A stretch of 64,000 bases of DNA from Lysobacteraceae bacterium NML03-0222 (GTDB taxonomy: Bacteria > Pseudomonadota > Gammaproteobacteria > Xanthomonadales > Xanthomonadaceae). The position numbers and the translations under genes were made by a program. This document shows, piece by piece, positions 34,459-42,909 of this stretch (position 1 is the stretch's first letter; the number at the start of each line of letters is the position of its first letter). The stretch covers positions 248,001 to 312,000 of the forward strand of contig NWQM01000001.1 in assembly GCA_002798195.1 (NCBI GenBank). Reading direction: 5' to 3'. The notes beneath the pieces are model-generated. The model had not been told where the DNA came from. It was given only the letters and a program-made list of their open reading frames with translations, and searched no databases.

Positions 34459-35418
34459 ATGTCCAAACCCCGCACCCGCCACCGTTTCCGCAAATTGCAC
34501 GGCATCCTGCTGCTGGACAAGCCCAGCGGCCCGAGCTCCAATCAGGTGCTACAAAAAGTGCGGCATCTGTTTCGTGCCGAAAAAGCCGGGCACACCGGCG
34601 CGCTTGACCCGCTGGCCACCGGGCTGTTGCCGGTTTGCTTTGGCGAGGCGACCAAAATCGCAGGCCATTTGCTCGGGGCGAGCAAGGCTTATGAAACCGT
34701 GGCCAGGCTCGGCATCACCACCGATAGCGATGATGCCGAAGGCCAGATATTGCGCGAGCGCCCGCTTCCAGCCTTGAGCGAGGCCAACATCCAAGCCGCG
34801 CTTGCCAAGCTCACCGGCCGCATCCAGCAAGTGCCGCCGATGTATTCGGCATTGAAACGCGGTGGCGAACCGCTGTATGCCAAGGCGCGGCGCGGCGAAA
34901 CCATCGAGCTGGAGGCGCGCCAAGTTGATGTTCACGCCTTCAGCCTGCTGGCGGCGACGCCCGCGACATTGCGCCTTGCAGTGGAATGCGGCAGCGGTAC
35001 CTATGTGCGTTCGCTGGTGCGCGATTTGGGCGAGTTGCTTGGTTGCGGCGCGCATGTGGCCGAGCTGCGCAGACTTTGGGTTGAGCCGTTCCGCACGCCG
35101 CGGATGTGGACGCTGGAGGAATTGCAGGCGCTGGCCGAGCAGGGCGGCGAGGCAGCACTCGATGCCTGCCTGTTGCCGATTGAAGCGGGCATGGCGGCCT
35201 GGCCGAAAGTGCAGCTGGATGCCTTACAGGCGCACAGGCTGGGTCAGGGGCAGGCATTGAAGGGCGCGTTTTTGCCGTGCGGAGACGTGCTCGCCTGCGA
35301 TAGGCAAGGGCGCGCGCTTGGCATTGCGCAGATAGACGAAAACGGCATTTTGCGTGGCAAGCGGCTGTTTTCGTGGGCGGCGGTGACGACCGCCTCCGCA
35401 TCGGCTACCGAGGTTTGA
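34459..35418 (+). CDS. truB: tRNA pseudouridine(55) synthase TruB
   Basis: Makes pseudouridine 55 in the T arm of tRNAs. 319 residues from ATG 34459; an in-frame TTG nine bases earlier is unlikely. Catalytic Asp50 is in KAGHTGALDPLATGLLP; KAYETVARLGITTDSDD, VPPMYSALKRGGEPLY and YVRSLVRDLGELLG are family blocks, with a PUA-like C-terminus. rpsO usually follows; here mutL starts one base after the stop. Confidence 0.97.
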   Translation: MSKPRTRHRFRKLHGILLLDKPSGPSSNQVLQKVRHLFRAEKAGHTGALDPLATGLLPVCFGEATKIAGHLLGASKAYETVARLGITTDSDDAEGQILRERPLPALSEANIQAALAKLTGRIQQVPPMYSALKRGGEPLYAKARRGETIELEARQVDVHAFSLLAATPATLRLAVECGSGTYVRSLVRDLGELLGCGAHVAELRRLWVEPFRTPRMWTLEELQALAEQGGEAALDACLLPIEAGMAAWPKVQLDALQAHRLGQGQALKGAFLPCGDVLACDRQGRALGIAQIDENGILRGKRLFSWAAVTTASASATEV

Positions 35419-35419
35419 T

Positions 35420-37243
35420 ATGGACACTGGTGTCATCCGTGTATTGCCCGAAACATTGGCCAACCAGATTGCCGCAGGCGAGGTGGTGGAGCGCCCGGCC
35501 TCGGTGGTCAAGGAATTGGTGGAAAACGCGCTGGATGCGGGCGCCACGCGAGTGGATGTGGACTTGGAAGAAGGCGGTGTGCGCCTGATTCGGGTGCGTG
35601 ATGATGGTGTGGGTATCGCTGCTGATGAGCTGAGGCTTGCCGTGCAGCGCCATGCCACCAGCAAAATCGCCACGCTCGATGACCTTGAAGCGGTGGCGAC
35701 GCTGGGCTTTCGTGGCGAGGCGCTGCCCTCCATCGCCTCGGTCAGCCGCTTCCGCATTGCCTCCAAACGCGCCGACAGTGCTCACGGCCATGCCTTGGAA
35801 GTGGAAGGCGGCAAGCTCGGTGTGCCGGCGCCTGCGGCGCAAGCACAGGGCACTACGGTGGAAGTGCGGGACTTGTTTTTCAATGTGCCGGCGCGGCGCA
35901 AATTCCTGCGCACTGAGCGTACCGAACTTGGACATATCGAAGAATGGCTGCGGCAGTTGGCACTGGTGCGCCCGGATGTGGAGCTGCGCCTGTCGCATAA
36001 CGGCAAGCAGATCAAGCGCTATCGCGGCGGTGAAGCGGCCGAGTTTGCCCGTGCCAGAGTGCTGGAAACCCTGGGCGAGGAATTTGCGCGCCATGCCATC
36101 GTCATCGAGCATGAGGCAGCAGGCCTGAAGATTTCCGGCTGGATTGCGCAGCCGGCCTACAACCGCGCTGCGACCGACCAGCAATACTTTTATGTCAATG
36201 GCCGTGCGGTGCGCGACCGCAGCGTGGCGCATGCAGTGAAGCTGGCCTATACCGATGTGCTGTACCACGGCCGGCATCCGGCCTATGTCTTGTTTCTGGA
36301 TATCGACCCGCGCCGGGTGGATGTCAATGTGCATCCGGCCAAGCATGAAGTGCGCTTCCGCGATGGCCGGCTGGTGCACGATTTTGTCTATCGTAGCCTG
36401 AAAGAAGCGCTGGCGCAGACCCGCGCCGGCTCAGAAGCTGACGCCGAAATGCCGGTAGCGGCGCCCAATCCATTGGCTGCCGCACAAGCCCCCGGGCAAC
36501 GGGCGAGTGCCTATGATTGGCAGCGTCCGCAACCGGGCTTGCGGCTTGGCGTGAGCGAAGCGCCTGCGGCATATGCGGCGCTGTATCGCGGCAGCCAGGC
36601 CGCTTCGCATGGCGAGTCGCCGGTGAGCGCTCCAGTCATGCCGGAAGGGGATGGCGAAATGCCGCCGCTGGGTTTTGCCGTTGCGCAGCTGCATGGCATT
36701 TACATCCTGGCCGAGACCGCCGAGGGCATGGTGGTGGTGGACATGCACGCCGCGCACGAGCGCATCAATTACGAGCGCCTGAAGGCGGCTTTTGATGGCG
36801 AGGGACTGCGCCTGCAACCGCTGCTGGTGCCGCAGACCTTGGCCGTCTCGCTGCGTGAGGCCGAGCTGGTGGAACAAGAAGGGCAGACACTGCGGCAGTT
36901 GGGCTTTGAGCTTGACCGCAGTGGCGAGTTATCGGTATTGCTGCGTGCAGTGCCGGCACTGCTTGCCAATGGCAATGCCGAGGCGCTGGTACGCGATGTG
37001 CTCTCGGACTTTATCGAACATGGCCACAGCCTGCGCGTGGCCGAAGCCCGCGACCGGCTGCTGGCCACCATGGCCTGCCACGGCAGCGTGCGCGCCAACC
37101 GCCGACTGACCCTGCCGGAAATGAATGCCCTGCTGCGCGATATGGAGGCTACCGAGCGCTCGGCGCAATGCAATCATGGCCGCCCCACCTGGGCGCGCTT
37201 CACACTGGCGGAAATGGATCGCTGGTTTCTTCGAGGACGCTGA
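35420..37243 (+). CDS. mutL: DNA mismatch repair protein MutL, endonuclease type
   Basis: Matchmaker of mismatch repair. 607 residues. The GHKL ATPase N-terminus has VKELVENALDAGAT, VRDDGVGI and GFRGEALPSIASVS. A Pro/Ala-rich linker (about 335-410) joins the C-terminal dimer domain. There, DMHAAHERINYE (Asp441 to Glu452) fits DxHAx2Ex4E, the metal site of nicking MutL proteins, and the accompanying ACHGSVRANRR and CNHGRPTW motifs are present. E. coli MutL, which depends on MutH, lacks this. It starts one base after truB and is followed by epmA. Confidence 0.96.
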   Translation: MDTGVIRVLPETLANQIAAGEVVERPASVVKELVENALDAGATRVDVDLEEGGVRLIRVRDDGVGIAADELRLAVQRHATSKIATLDDLEAVATLGFRGEALPSIASVSRFRIASKRADSAHGHALEVEGGKLGVPAPAAQAQGTTVEVRDLFFNVPARRKFLRTERTELGHIEEWLRQLALVRPDVELRLSHNGKQIKRYRGGEAAEFARARVLETLGEEFARHAIVIEHEAAGLKISGWIAQPAYNRAATDQQYFYVNGRAVRDRSVAHAVKLAYTDVLYHGRHPAYVLFLDIDPRRVDVNVHPAKHEVRFRDGRLVHDFVYRSLKEALAQTRAGSEADAEMPVAAPNPLAAAQAPGQRASAYDWQRPQPGLRLGVSEAPAAYAALYRGSQAASHGESPVSAPVMPEGDGEMPPLGFAVAQLHGIYILAETAEGMVVVDMHAAHERINYERLKAAFDGEGLRLQPLLVPQTLAVSLREAELVEQEGQTLRQLGFELDRSGELSVLLRAVPALLANGNAEALVRDVLSDFIEHGHSLRVAEARDRLLATMACHGSVRANRRLTLPEMNALLRDMEATERSAQCNHGRPTWARFTLAEMDRWFLRGR

Positions 37244-37245
37244 AG

Positions 37246-38229
37246 ATGAGTCACTGGCAACCTTCCGCTGCATTTGATGCGCTGCGGCTGCGCGCCCGGC
37301 TGAACCGCCTGATTCGCGAGTTCTTCCATGCCCGCGATGTGTTGGAGGTGGAAACACCGATGCTCTCGCAGGCAGGCGTCACCGATGTGCATATCGCCCC
37401 GTTTTCGCTGCATTTCTCCGGCCGCACCGAAGGTGGCCCGGCAACCCGCTGGCTGCGCACCTCACCGGAATATCCGTTGAAGCGCCTGCTGGCGGCCGGT
37501 GTGGGCGACTGCTACGAACTAGGCCGGGTGTTCCGCGATGGCGAAGCCGGTGGTCGCCACAATCCCGAATTCACCATGCTCGAATGGTATCGGCAGGGCT
37601 GGAATCATCATCAGCTGATGGCTGAAACCATCGACCTGGTACAGGCGGCTCTGGCATTGGTGGGGCGCAAGGCCGCAAGCGTTGAAATCATCAGCTATCG
37701 CGAATTGTTCCAGCGCCGTCTGGGGCTGGATGCGTTTACGGCCAGCATGGATGAATTGCAGGCGGCGCTGGGCGATGTGCTGATTGACCCGGATGGTTTG
37801 ATGCGCGATGACTGGCTGGATTTGCTGATGACCCATCGCATCCAGCCAGGCTTTGCCGCCGATGCCATCACCGTACTGCATGATTATCCGGCCAGCCAAT
37901 GTGCCTTGGCACGGCTGCGCGATGATGGCGATGGCTATCCGGTAGCCGAGCGCTTCGAGCTGTATCTGGGGGCGCTGGAGCTTGCCAATGGCTATCACGA
38001 ACTTGCCGATGCGGCAGAGCAGGGCGAGCGTTTTGCCCGCGATGTCAGGTTGCGCCAGCAGCGCGGTGATGCGCAGATTCCGCCAATCGACCCGCATCTG
38101 CTGGAAGCGCTCGCATACGGCCTGCCTGATTGCGCAGGGGTAGCGCTGGGTATCGACCGGCTACTGATGGCCATGCAAAACACCGGGAAAATCGCCGACG
38201 TACTGGCCTTTGATTTTTTCCGCGCTTAA
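37246..38229 (+). CDS. epmA: EF-P lysine ligase EpmA (GenX/PoxA)
   Basis: Class II lysyl-tRNA synthetase paralogue that attaches beta-lysine to elongation factor P. 327 residues, no N-terminal anticodon-binding domain, as in E. coli EpmA (325). Motif 2 region is LGRVFRDGEAGGRHNPEFTM; the lysine site has ELANGYHELADA; motif 3 is GVALGIDRLLMAM. It begins 2 bases after mutL (TGAAGATG). The partners efp and epmB are not in the window. Confidence 0.94.
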   Translation: MSHWQPSAAFDALRLRARLNRLIREFFHARDVLEVETPMLSQAGVTDVHIAPFSLHFSGRTEGGPATRWLRTSPEYPLKRLLAAGVGDCYELGRVFRDGEAGGRHNPEFTMLEWYRQGWNHHQLMAETIDLVQAALALVGRKAASVEIISYRELFQRRLGLDAFTASMDELQAALGDVLIDPDGLMRDDWLDLLMTHRIQPGFAADAITVLHDYPASQCALARLRDDGDGYPVAERFELYLGALELANGYHELADAAEQGERFARDVRLRQQRGDAQIPPIDPHLLEALAYGLPDCAGVALGIDRLLMAMQNTGKIADVLAFDFFRA

Positions 38230-38240
38230 GCGCCTGTTTT

Positions 38241-38249
38241 GGGGGGGGG
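38241..38249 (+). repeat. Nine-base G homopolymer
   Basis: A run of nine G follows TTTT 11 bases after the epmA stop and 39 bases before the next start codon. Such tracts can change length by slippage. No promoter can be fixed around it. Confidence 0.9.
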
Positions 38250-38288
38250 CTTCTCCACAGCTTCACGCCGACGCGGTACATTGAGCGC

Positions 38289-39020
38289 ATGGTGAAAAGC
38301 ATGTTTTCCGGTTGGCTGGTTTTGATGGCGCTTGGTAGCCAAGCGGCGCAGGCAGAATCGGCGCCGCCTGACAGAATCACCTGCGAATCCATTGCCGAAC
38401 GCTGGCAGCAATGCCCTTTTCCGTTCACGGGCGAAGCCGTGCTGCTGCGCCAGCTCTCGCGCAATGCCTGTGTGCGCAACCACTCCTGGGGGCAGGACGC
38501 GGGCGGTGTTTGGGTTGCGCGTGGCTGTCGTGGCGAGTTTGGCGTGTTGCGTCAAAATCATGCAGATACACAGGGTGCGATGCTGTGGCGACGCCTGCGC
38601 TGTGAATCCCGCAACGGCACACAAGTGGACTGCCCGGTCGATACCCGCAATGGCGTGCGCTTGCTGCGTCAGCTCTCCCGGCCAGACTGCACATTGGGGC
38701 GCAGCTGGGGGTTCGAGCCAGACCGTATCTGGGTATCGCGGGGCTGTCGCGCCGAGTTTGAAGTGCGTACCAGTAGTAAACCGGGCTTCTGGCGCAGGCT
38801 GTTGCGTGACAGGCAGAATCAAAACCACGACAGCGGTCAAAGCCTGCGCTGCGAATCCCGCAATGGCGCGCGCGCTGAATGCGCCGTGTCCGGGGTCAGT
38901 CAGGTGGTGCTGGTGCAGCAGCTTTCAGCGGCGGCCTGTAGCGAGGGCGTGAGTTGGGGCTGGGATGCCGATACCGTGTGGGTGGACGCCGGCTGCCGCG
39001 CCGAGTTCATGCTGTGGTGA
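38289..39020 (+). CDS. Exported protein with three DUF3011-like repeats
   Basis: 243 residues with a signal peptide ending near QAAQA (residue 22). Three copies of a module of 55 residues are at about 30-84, 103-157 and 186-240. Each has xCES/xRCES, a second Cys about ten residues on, LLRQLS or LVQQLS, a third Cys, SWG or RSWG, WV and GCRxEF. The four Cys per repeat probably form two disulfides. The repeat matches my memory of DUF3011 proteins, common in Xanthomonas relatives; function unknown. Linkers contain basic patches such as WRRLLRDRQ. The ATG at 38289 or 38301 may be used. Transcribed in the same direction as ompA-like downstream, with 228 bases between. Confidence 0.78.
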   Translation: MVKSMFSGWLVLMALGSQAAQAESAPPDRITCESIAERWQQCPFPFTGEAVLLRQLSRNACVRNHSWGQDAGGVWVARGCRGEFGVLRQNHADTQGAMLWRRLRCESRNGTQVDCPVDTRNGVRLLRQLSRPDCTLGRSWGFEPDRIWVSRGCRAEFEVRTSSKPGFWRRLLRDRQNQNHDSGQSLRCESRNGARAECAVSGVSQVVLVQQLSAAACSEGVSWGWDADTVWVDAGCRAEFMLW

Positions 39021-39067
39021 GGCTTGCTTGCAGATATGGCCGACTTCAGCCGACAAGCAAATTTTTG

Positions 39068-39073
39068 TTGACA
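39068..39073 (+). promoter_or_regulatory. -35 element upstream of the OmpA-family gene
   Basis: TTGACA, a perfect -35, occurs in an A/T-rich stretch. The -10 is unclear: TGTTAA at 39091 is 17 bases away but matches poorly, and TATTGT at 39088 is only 14 bases away. If used, the leader is about 150 nt. Confidence 0.4.
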
Positions 39074-39248
39074 TGGGACTGTTATGCTATTGTTAACGTG
39101 GCTTTCACACAGTTGCCCGTAATCTTTGCTCACCCGGCGCACTGTCGGATGGCCGTGTCGTCAAGGCGTTGAGTTGTTCCCGCTGGGTTCAAGCATCGTT
39201 ACGGTACGCTTTAATTCGCTAGATAAGCATCTTTAAGGAGCTCAAGGT

Positions 39249-40391
39249 ATGAATAAGAAACTCCTCTGCGCCGCGCTGTTGTGCGGTATGGGTATGGCGC
39301 ACTCCGCCATTGCTCAGGAGTTCGATGATCGCTGGTATGTTTCTGCCGGCACTGGTGTCAACTTCCAGGATAAGGATCGTGGTACTGATGATGCCGTCTT
39401 CGGTACGATCGGCTTTGGTAAGTTCTACTCGCCGAACTGGTCGGTCGATCTGGAACTGAACTATCAGAACCCGGCTAAGACCGCCAACCCGAATCTGTGG
39501 TGGAGCCAGTACGGCGCCTCTATCGATGCGCGCTATCACTTCCGCGGTGCCGACCGTAACTGGTGGCCGTATGTGAAGGTTGGCGTTGGCATGCAGCGTC
39601 ATGAAGAAGAGTTCATCGGCTGGAACGGTGCGCCGGACATCCACGGCAGCTACCCGGCTCAGCACAAGGACAACAACGCTGCGCTGAACCTCGGCGTTGG
39701 TCTGCAGGCTGATTTTGGTCGCGTTGACCTGCGTACCGAAGTGGGCGCTCGCGTCGACTTTGACAAAGTGCAGGCCGGTCCTTCGGGCATGCCGCTGAAT
39801 CAGGCTGTGGTTTACAAGCAGCATGACCAGTTCGTGGATCTGCTCGCTTCGGTGGGTCTGACCGTTGCTCTGGGGCCGGAGCCGCAGCAGCCGGTTGCCC
39901 CGCCGCCGCCGCCGGTTCCGCGGGCTGCTCCGAGCTGTGCCGATATGGATAGCGACGGTGACGGTGTCAACGATTGTAACGACCGCTGCCCGGGCACTGC
40001 CGCTGGCACCGCTGTGGGTCCGGATGGCTGTGCCGTTCCGGTCAGTATCGACCTCAAGGGCGTGAACTTCGACTTTGACAAGTCCACCCTGCGTCCGGAT
40101 GCCGTGGCTATCCTGAACGAAGCTGTGGAAATCCTGAAGCGCTACCCGCAAATGAGCGTGGAAGTGGCAGGTCACACCGACCTGTGCGGTAAGGATGCCT
40201 ACAACCAGTCGCTGTCCGAGCGTCGTGCCCGTGCCGTGTATGACTACATGGTTCGCAACGGTGTCGAAGCCAGCCGTCTGGCAGGCCCGGTGGGCTACGG
40301 TGAAAGCCGTCCGCTGGAAAACACCCCGCAGACCTCGCCGGCTTGCCGCAGCGAAGTCAACCGTCGTACCGAACTCAACGTCCAGAACTGA
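39249..40391 (+). CDS. OmpA-family outer membrane protein with thrombospondin type 3-like linker
   Basis: 380 residues with a signal peptide ending SAIAQ (about 23). An eight-stranded barrel region spans about 28-215, a Pro-rich linker (APPPPPVP) follows, then one calcium-binding-type repeat DSDGDGVNDCNDRCPGT. The C-terminal OmpA-like peptidoglycan-binding domain starts near VNFDFDKSTLRPDA and holds VAGHTDLCGKDAYNQSLSER. It links the outer membrane to the cell wall. TAAGGAG gives a good ribosome site. Codon choice differs from neighbours: CGT/GGT/GCT are frequent, which suggests high expression. A strong terminator follows. Confidence 0.93.
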   Translation: MNKKLLCAALLCGMGMAHSAIAQEFDDRWYVSAGTGVNFQDKDRGTDDAVFGTIGFGKFYSPNWSVDLELNYQNPAKTANPNLWWSQYGASIDARYHFRGADRNWWPYVKVGVGMQRHEEEFIGWNGAPDIHGSYPAQHKDNNAALNLGVGLQADFGRVDLRTEVGARVDFDKVQAGPSGMPLNQAVVYKQHDQFVDLLASVGLTVALGPEPQQPVAPPPPPVPRAAPSCADMDSDGDGVNDCNDRCPGTAAGTAVGPDGCAVPVSIDLKGVNFDFDKSTLRPDAVAILNEAVEILKRYPQMSVEVAGHTDLCGKDAYNQSLSERRARAVYDYMVRNGVEASRLAGPVGYGESRPLENTPQTSPACRSEVNRRTELNVQN

Positions 40392-40414
40392 TCCGGACTT
40401 TGAGTGTCGTATCC

Positions 40415-40447
40415 AAGAAACCCGGCTTTGGCCGGGTTTCTTGTTGT
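40415..40447 (+). terminator. Intrinsic terminator after the OmpA-family gene
   Basis: AAGAAACCCGGC and GCCGGGTTTCTT form a 12-base stem with loop TTTG-type, then GTTGTT. It ends a single-gene transcript. Confidence 0.87.
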
Positions 40448-40524
40448 TGGATGGAGCGCTTGTGTTTTGCTGCAGCTTGAGAAATATTTTTGATAAGCTT
40501 GGGTGAGCTTTATTGGAGACCCTC

Positions 40525-41043
40525 ATGCGTCCTCACCATACTCTGATCGCACTGCCGCTGATGCTTGCTGCAGGCTTGCTCAAGGCCAATACCCCGGCGC
40601 CGAGTTGCACCAATGTGCCTCAGGTGTTGCCGCAGGCTGCAGGGGCAATGGCATCGGTAGCACAGGAGCTGTACTCACACACCAGTGATCTTGGGGCGCC
40701 CACAGGGGTACTCTCCCAAGCTTATGATCAGTCGCTGTCCGTGGAGCAGGTATTGCTGCGGATGAAAATAGAGGCCTGCCGTGTTGCCGTCGCGGTACCG
40801 GCTCCCAGCCCGCTCAACCCCAATGATCCGGCGGCTTATCAACCGAAAACTGCACATGACAATACGCCTTGGCGTTTTGACATGACCCAGAATGGCAAGC
40901 GCATGACGGCCGATGAGTTCGATGCCTGGATGAAGGCGCGCGGTGTACGTATTGCCACGGGGCGTCCAGCGCAAGCAGCGCCTTCGGCTGATGCCGTGTC
41001 AGCACAGGGTGAGCAGCCAGCCAGCGGCAAGCAGTCACAATAA
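40525..41043 (+). CDS. Exported protein of unknown function
   Basis: 172 residues with a signal peptide MRPHHTLIALPLMLAAGLLKA. Two Cys are in the mature part (PSCTNV and IEACRVA). The middle contains DMTQNGKRMTADEFDAWMKA, a helix-turn-like block, and RGVRIATG. The C-terminus is Ala/Ser/Gln-rich. An in-frame TTG four codons upstream is less likely. I do not recognise the family. It stands between the OmpA-family gene and aspS as a separate unit. Confidence 0.72.
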   Translation: MRPHHTLIALPLMLAAGLLKANTPAPSCTNVPQVLPQAAGAMASVAQELYSHTSDLGAPTGVLSQAYDQSLSVEQVLLRMKIEACRVAVAVPAPSPLNPNDPAAYQPKTAHDNTPWRFDMTQNGKRMTADEFDAWMKARGVRIATGRPAQAAPSADAVSAQGEQPASGKQSQ

Positions 41044-41142
41044 GGGTGGGCTTGAAAAGTGGCTTGAATGGCCACTTCAGGGTGTCGCAAGGTCAGGGCT
41101 GGCGTACACTAACGCCCCCTGTTTGATTGCCTTTGGATAACC

Positions 41143-42909
41143 ATGCGTAGCCATTTTTGCGGCCTTGTCGATGAGGCTCTCATCGGCCAAACCATTACTT
41201 TGTGCGGTTGGGCAGACGTTGCCCGCAACATGGGCGGGGTGGTGTTCATCGACCTGCGTGACCATGAGGGTATCGTGCAAGTGGTGGCCGAACCAGCGGA
41301 TTTGCCGGGCAATGCCGAGGCGCTGGCGGTAGCGGCCACGATTGGTTATGAAGATGCGCTGCGCATCACCGGCAAGGTGCGTGCGCGGCATAGCGTCAAT
41401 GACAAAATCAAGACCGGCCGGGTCGAGGTCTTGGCTGAAAAAATCGAGGTGCTGAACAAGGCCGAGCCGCTGCCGTTCCACCATCATGAAAACCCCGGTG
41501 AAGACATTCGTCTGAAATACCGTTATCTGGATCTGCGCAGCCCCGAAATGCAGCGCAAAATGCGTACCCGCACCAAGCTGGTCAGTGCGCTGCGTGCGTG
41601 GCTTGATGCCCGCGGTTTTCAGGATATTGAAACGCCGATTCTCACCAAGGCCACGCCGGAAGGGGCGCGCGACTTTCTGGTGCCCGCGCGCATGCATCCG
41701 GGCGAGTTCTATGCCTTGCCGCAATCGCCGCAGCTGTTCAAGCAAATTTTGATGATGGCGGGTTTTGACCGCTATTACCAGATTGCCCGCTGCTTCCGCG
41801 ATGAAGCGCTGCGTGCCGACCGCCAGCTGGAATTCACCCAGCTGGACATGGAATTTGCCTGGGTGGATGAGCGTGATGTGCAGGACACGGTGGAAGAGAT
41901 GATTCGTCATGTATTCCGCGAGGTCATCGGCGTGGAGCTGGCCGAGCCGTTCCCGCGCATGAGCTGGGCCGAGGCAATGCGACGTTATGGCTCGGACAAG
42001 CCGGATCTGCGTATCGCGCTGGAGCTTGTTGACGTGGCCGAGCTGGTCAAGGACAGTGGCTTTGCGGTGTTCACCGGCCCTGCCAACGACGCTGATGGTC
42101 GCGTGGCGGCGCTGCGCATTCCCGGTGGCGCCAGCCTCAGTCGCAAACAGATTGACGAATACGGTGCACATGCCGCCAAACACGGTGCCAAGGGGCTGGC
42201 CTATATCAAGATTGCCGACAATGGCGAAATCACCTCGCCCATCCAGAAATTCTTCGACGAAGCCGCCTTTGCCGCCTTGCTGAAGCATGTGGGGGCAGGC
42301 AATGGCGATATCGTGTTCTTTGGCGCGGGCAAGTACAGCACGGTCAGTGACTTCATGGGCGCGGTGCGCCTCAAGGCCGGCAAGGATTTTGGCTTGGTCG
42401 AGGACGCTTGGAAGCCGCTGTGGGTGACCGATTTCCCGATGTTTGAATGGGACGAGGAGGCCGGACGCTTCGTCGCCCTGCATCACCCGTTCACTGCACC
42501 GGCTGTGGACAGCATTGATGAATTGCGCGCCCATGCCGCCACCGCAGTCAGCCGTGGCTATGACATGGTGCTGAACGGCAACGAGATTGGCGGTGGCTCA
42601 ATCCGCATCCATCGCCCGCAGATGCAGGCGGCGGTGTTCGAGTTGCTCGGCATTGATGCCAAAGAGCAACAGGCCAAGTTCGGTTTCTTGCTGGATGCGC
42701 TCAAATACGGCGCACCGCCGCACGGCGGCATCGCCTTTGGCATTGACCGTATTGCCGCATTGATGGCGGGCACTGAATCCATCCGCGATGTCATCGCCTT
42801 CCCCAAGACCACCAGCGCGCAATGCCTGATGACCGATGCGCCTTCGCCGATTGATGATGCGCAGCTGGCCGAAGTGCATATCGCAGTACGCAGCGAGTCA
42901 GGTGCATGA
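41143..42909 (+). CDS. aspS: Aspartyl-tRNA synthetase
   Basis: Charges tRNA-Asp (and possibly tRNA-Asn). 588 residues, the bacterial type with the GAD insertion domain. N-terminal OB fold GQTITLCGWADVARNMGGVVFIDLRD, motif 2 FRDEALRADRQLEFTQLD, motif 3 GIAFGIDRIAALM. The end overlaps the GNAT gene start (ATGA). A TACACT -10 candidate (41105-41110) precedes it with a poor -35. Discrimination between Asp-only and Asp/Asn enzymes needs gatCAB elsewhere in the genome. Confidence 0.97.
   Translation: MRSHFCGLVDEALIGQTITLCGWADVARNMGGVVFIDLRDHEGIVQVVAEPADLPGNAEALAVAATIGYEDALRITGKVRARHSVNDKIKTGRVEVLAEKIEVLNKAEPLPFHHHENPGEDIRLKYRYLDLRSPEMQRKMRTRTKLVSALRAWLDARGFQDIETPILTKATPEGARDFLVPARMHPGEFYALPQSPQLFKQILMMAGFDRYYQIARCFRDEALRADRQLEFTQLDMEFAWVDERDVQDTVEEMIRHVFREVIGVELAEPFPRMSWAEAMRRYGSDKPDLRIALELVDVAELVKDSGFAVFTGPANDADGRVAALRIPGGASLSRKQIDEYGAHAAKHGAKGLAYIKIADNGEITSPIQKFFDEAAFAALLKHVGAGNGDIVFFGAGKYSTVSDFMGAVRLKAGKDFGLVEDAWKPLWVTDFPMFEWDEEAGRFVALHHPFTAPAVDSIDELRAHAATAVSRGYDMVLNGNEIGGGSIRIHRPQMQAAVFELLGIDAKEQQAKFGFLLDALKYGAPPHGGIAFGIDRIAALMAGTESIRDVIAFPKTTSAQCLMTDAPSPIDDAQLAEVHIAVRSESGA

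Noticed and set aside
40460..40500. Promoter upstream of the exported unknown gene
   Set aside because: Several A/T-rich hexamers exist (TTGTGT, TTGAGA, GATAAG) but none has proper spacing.
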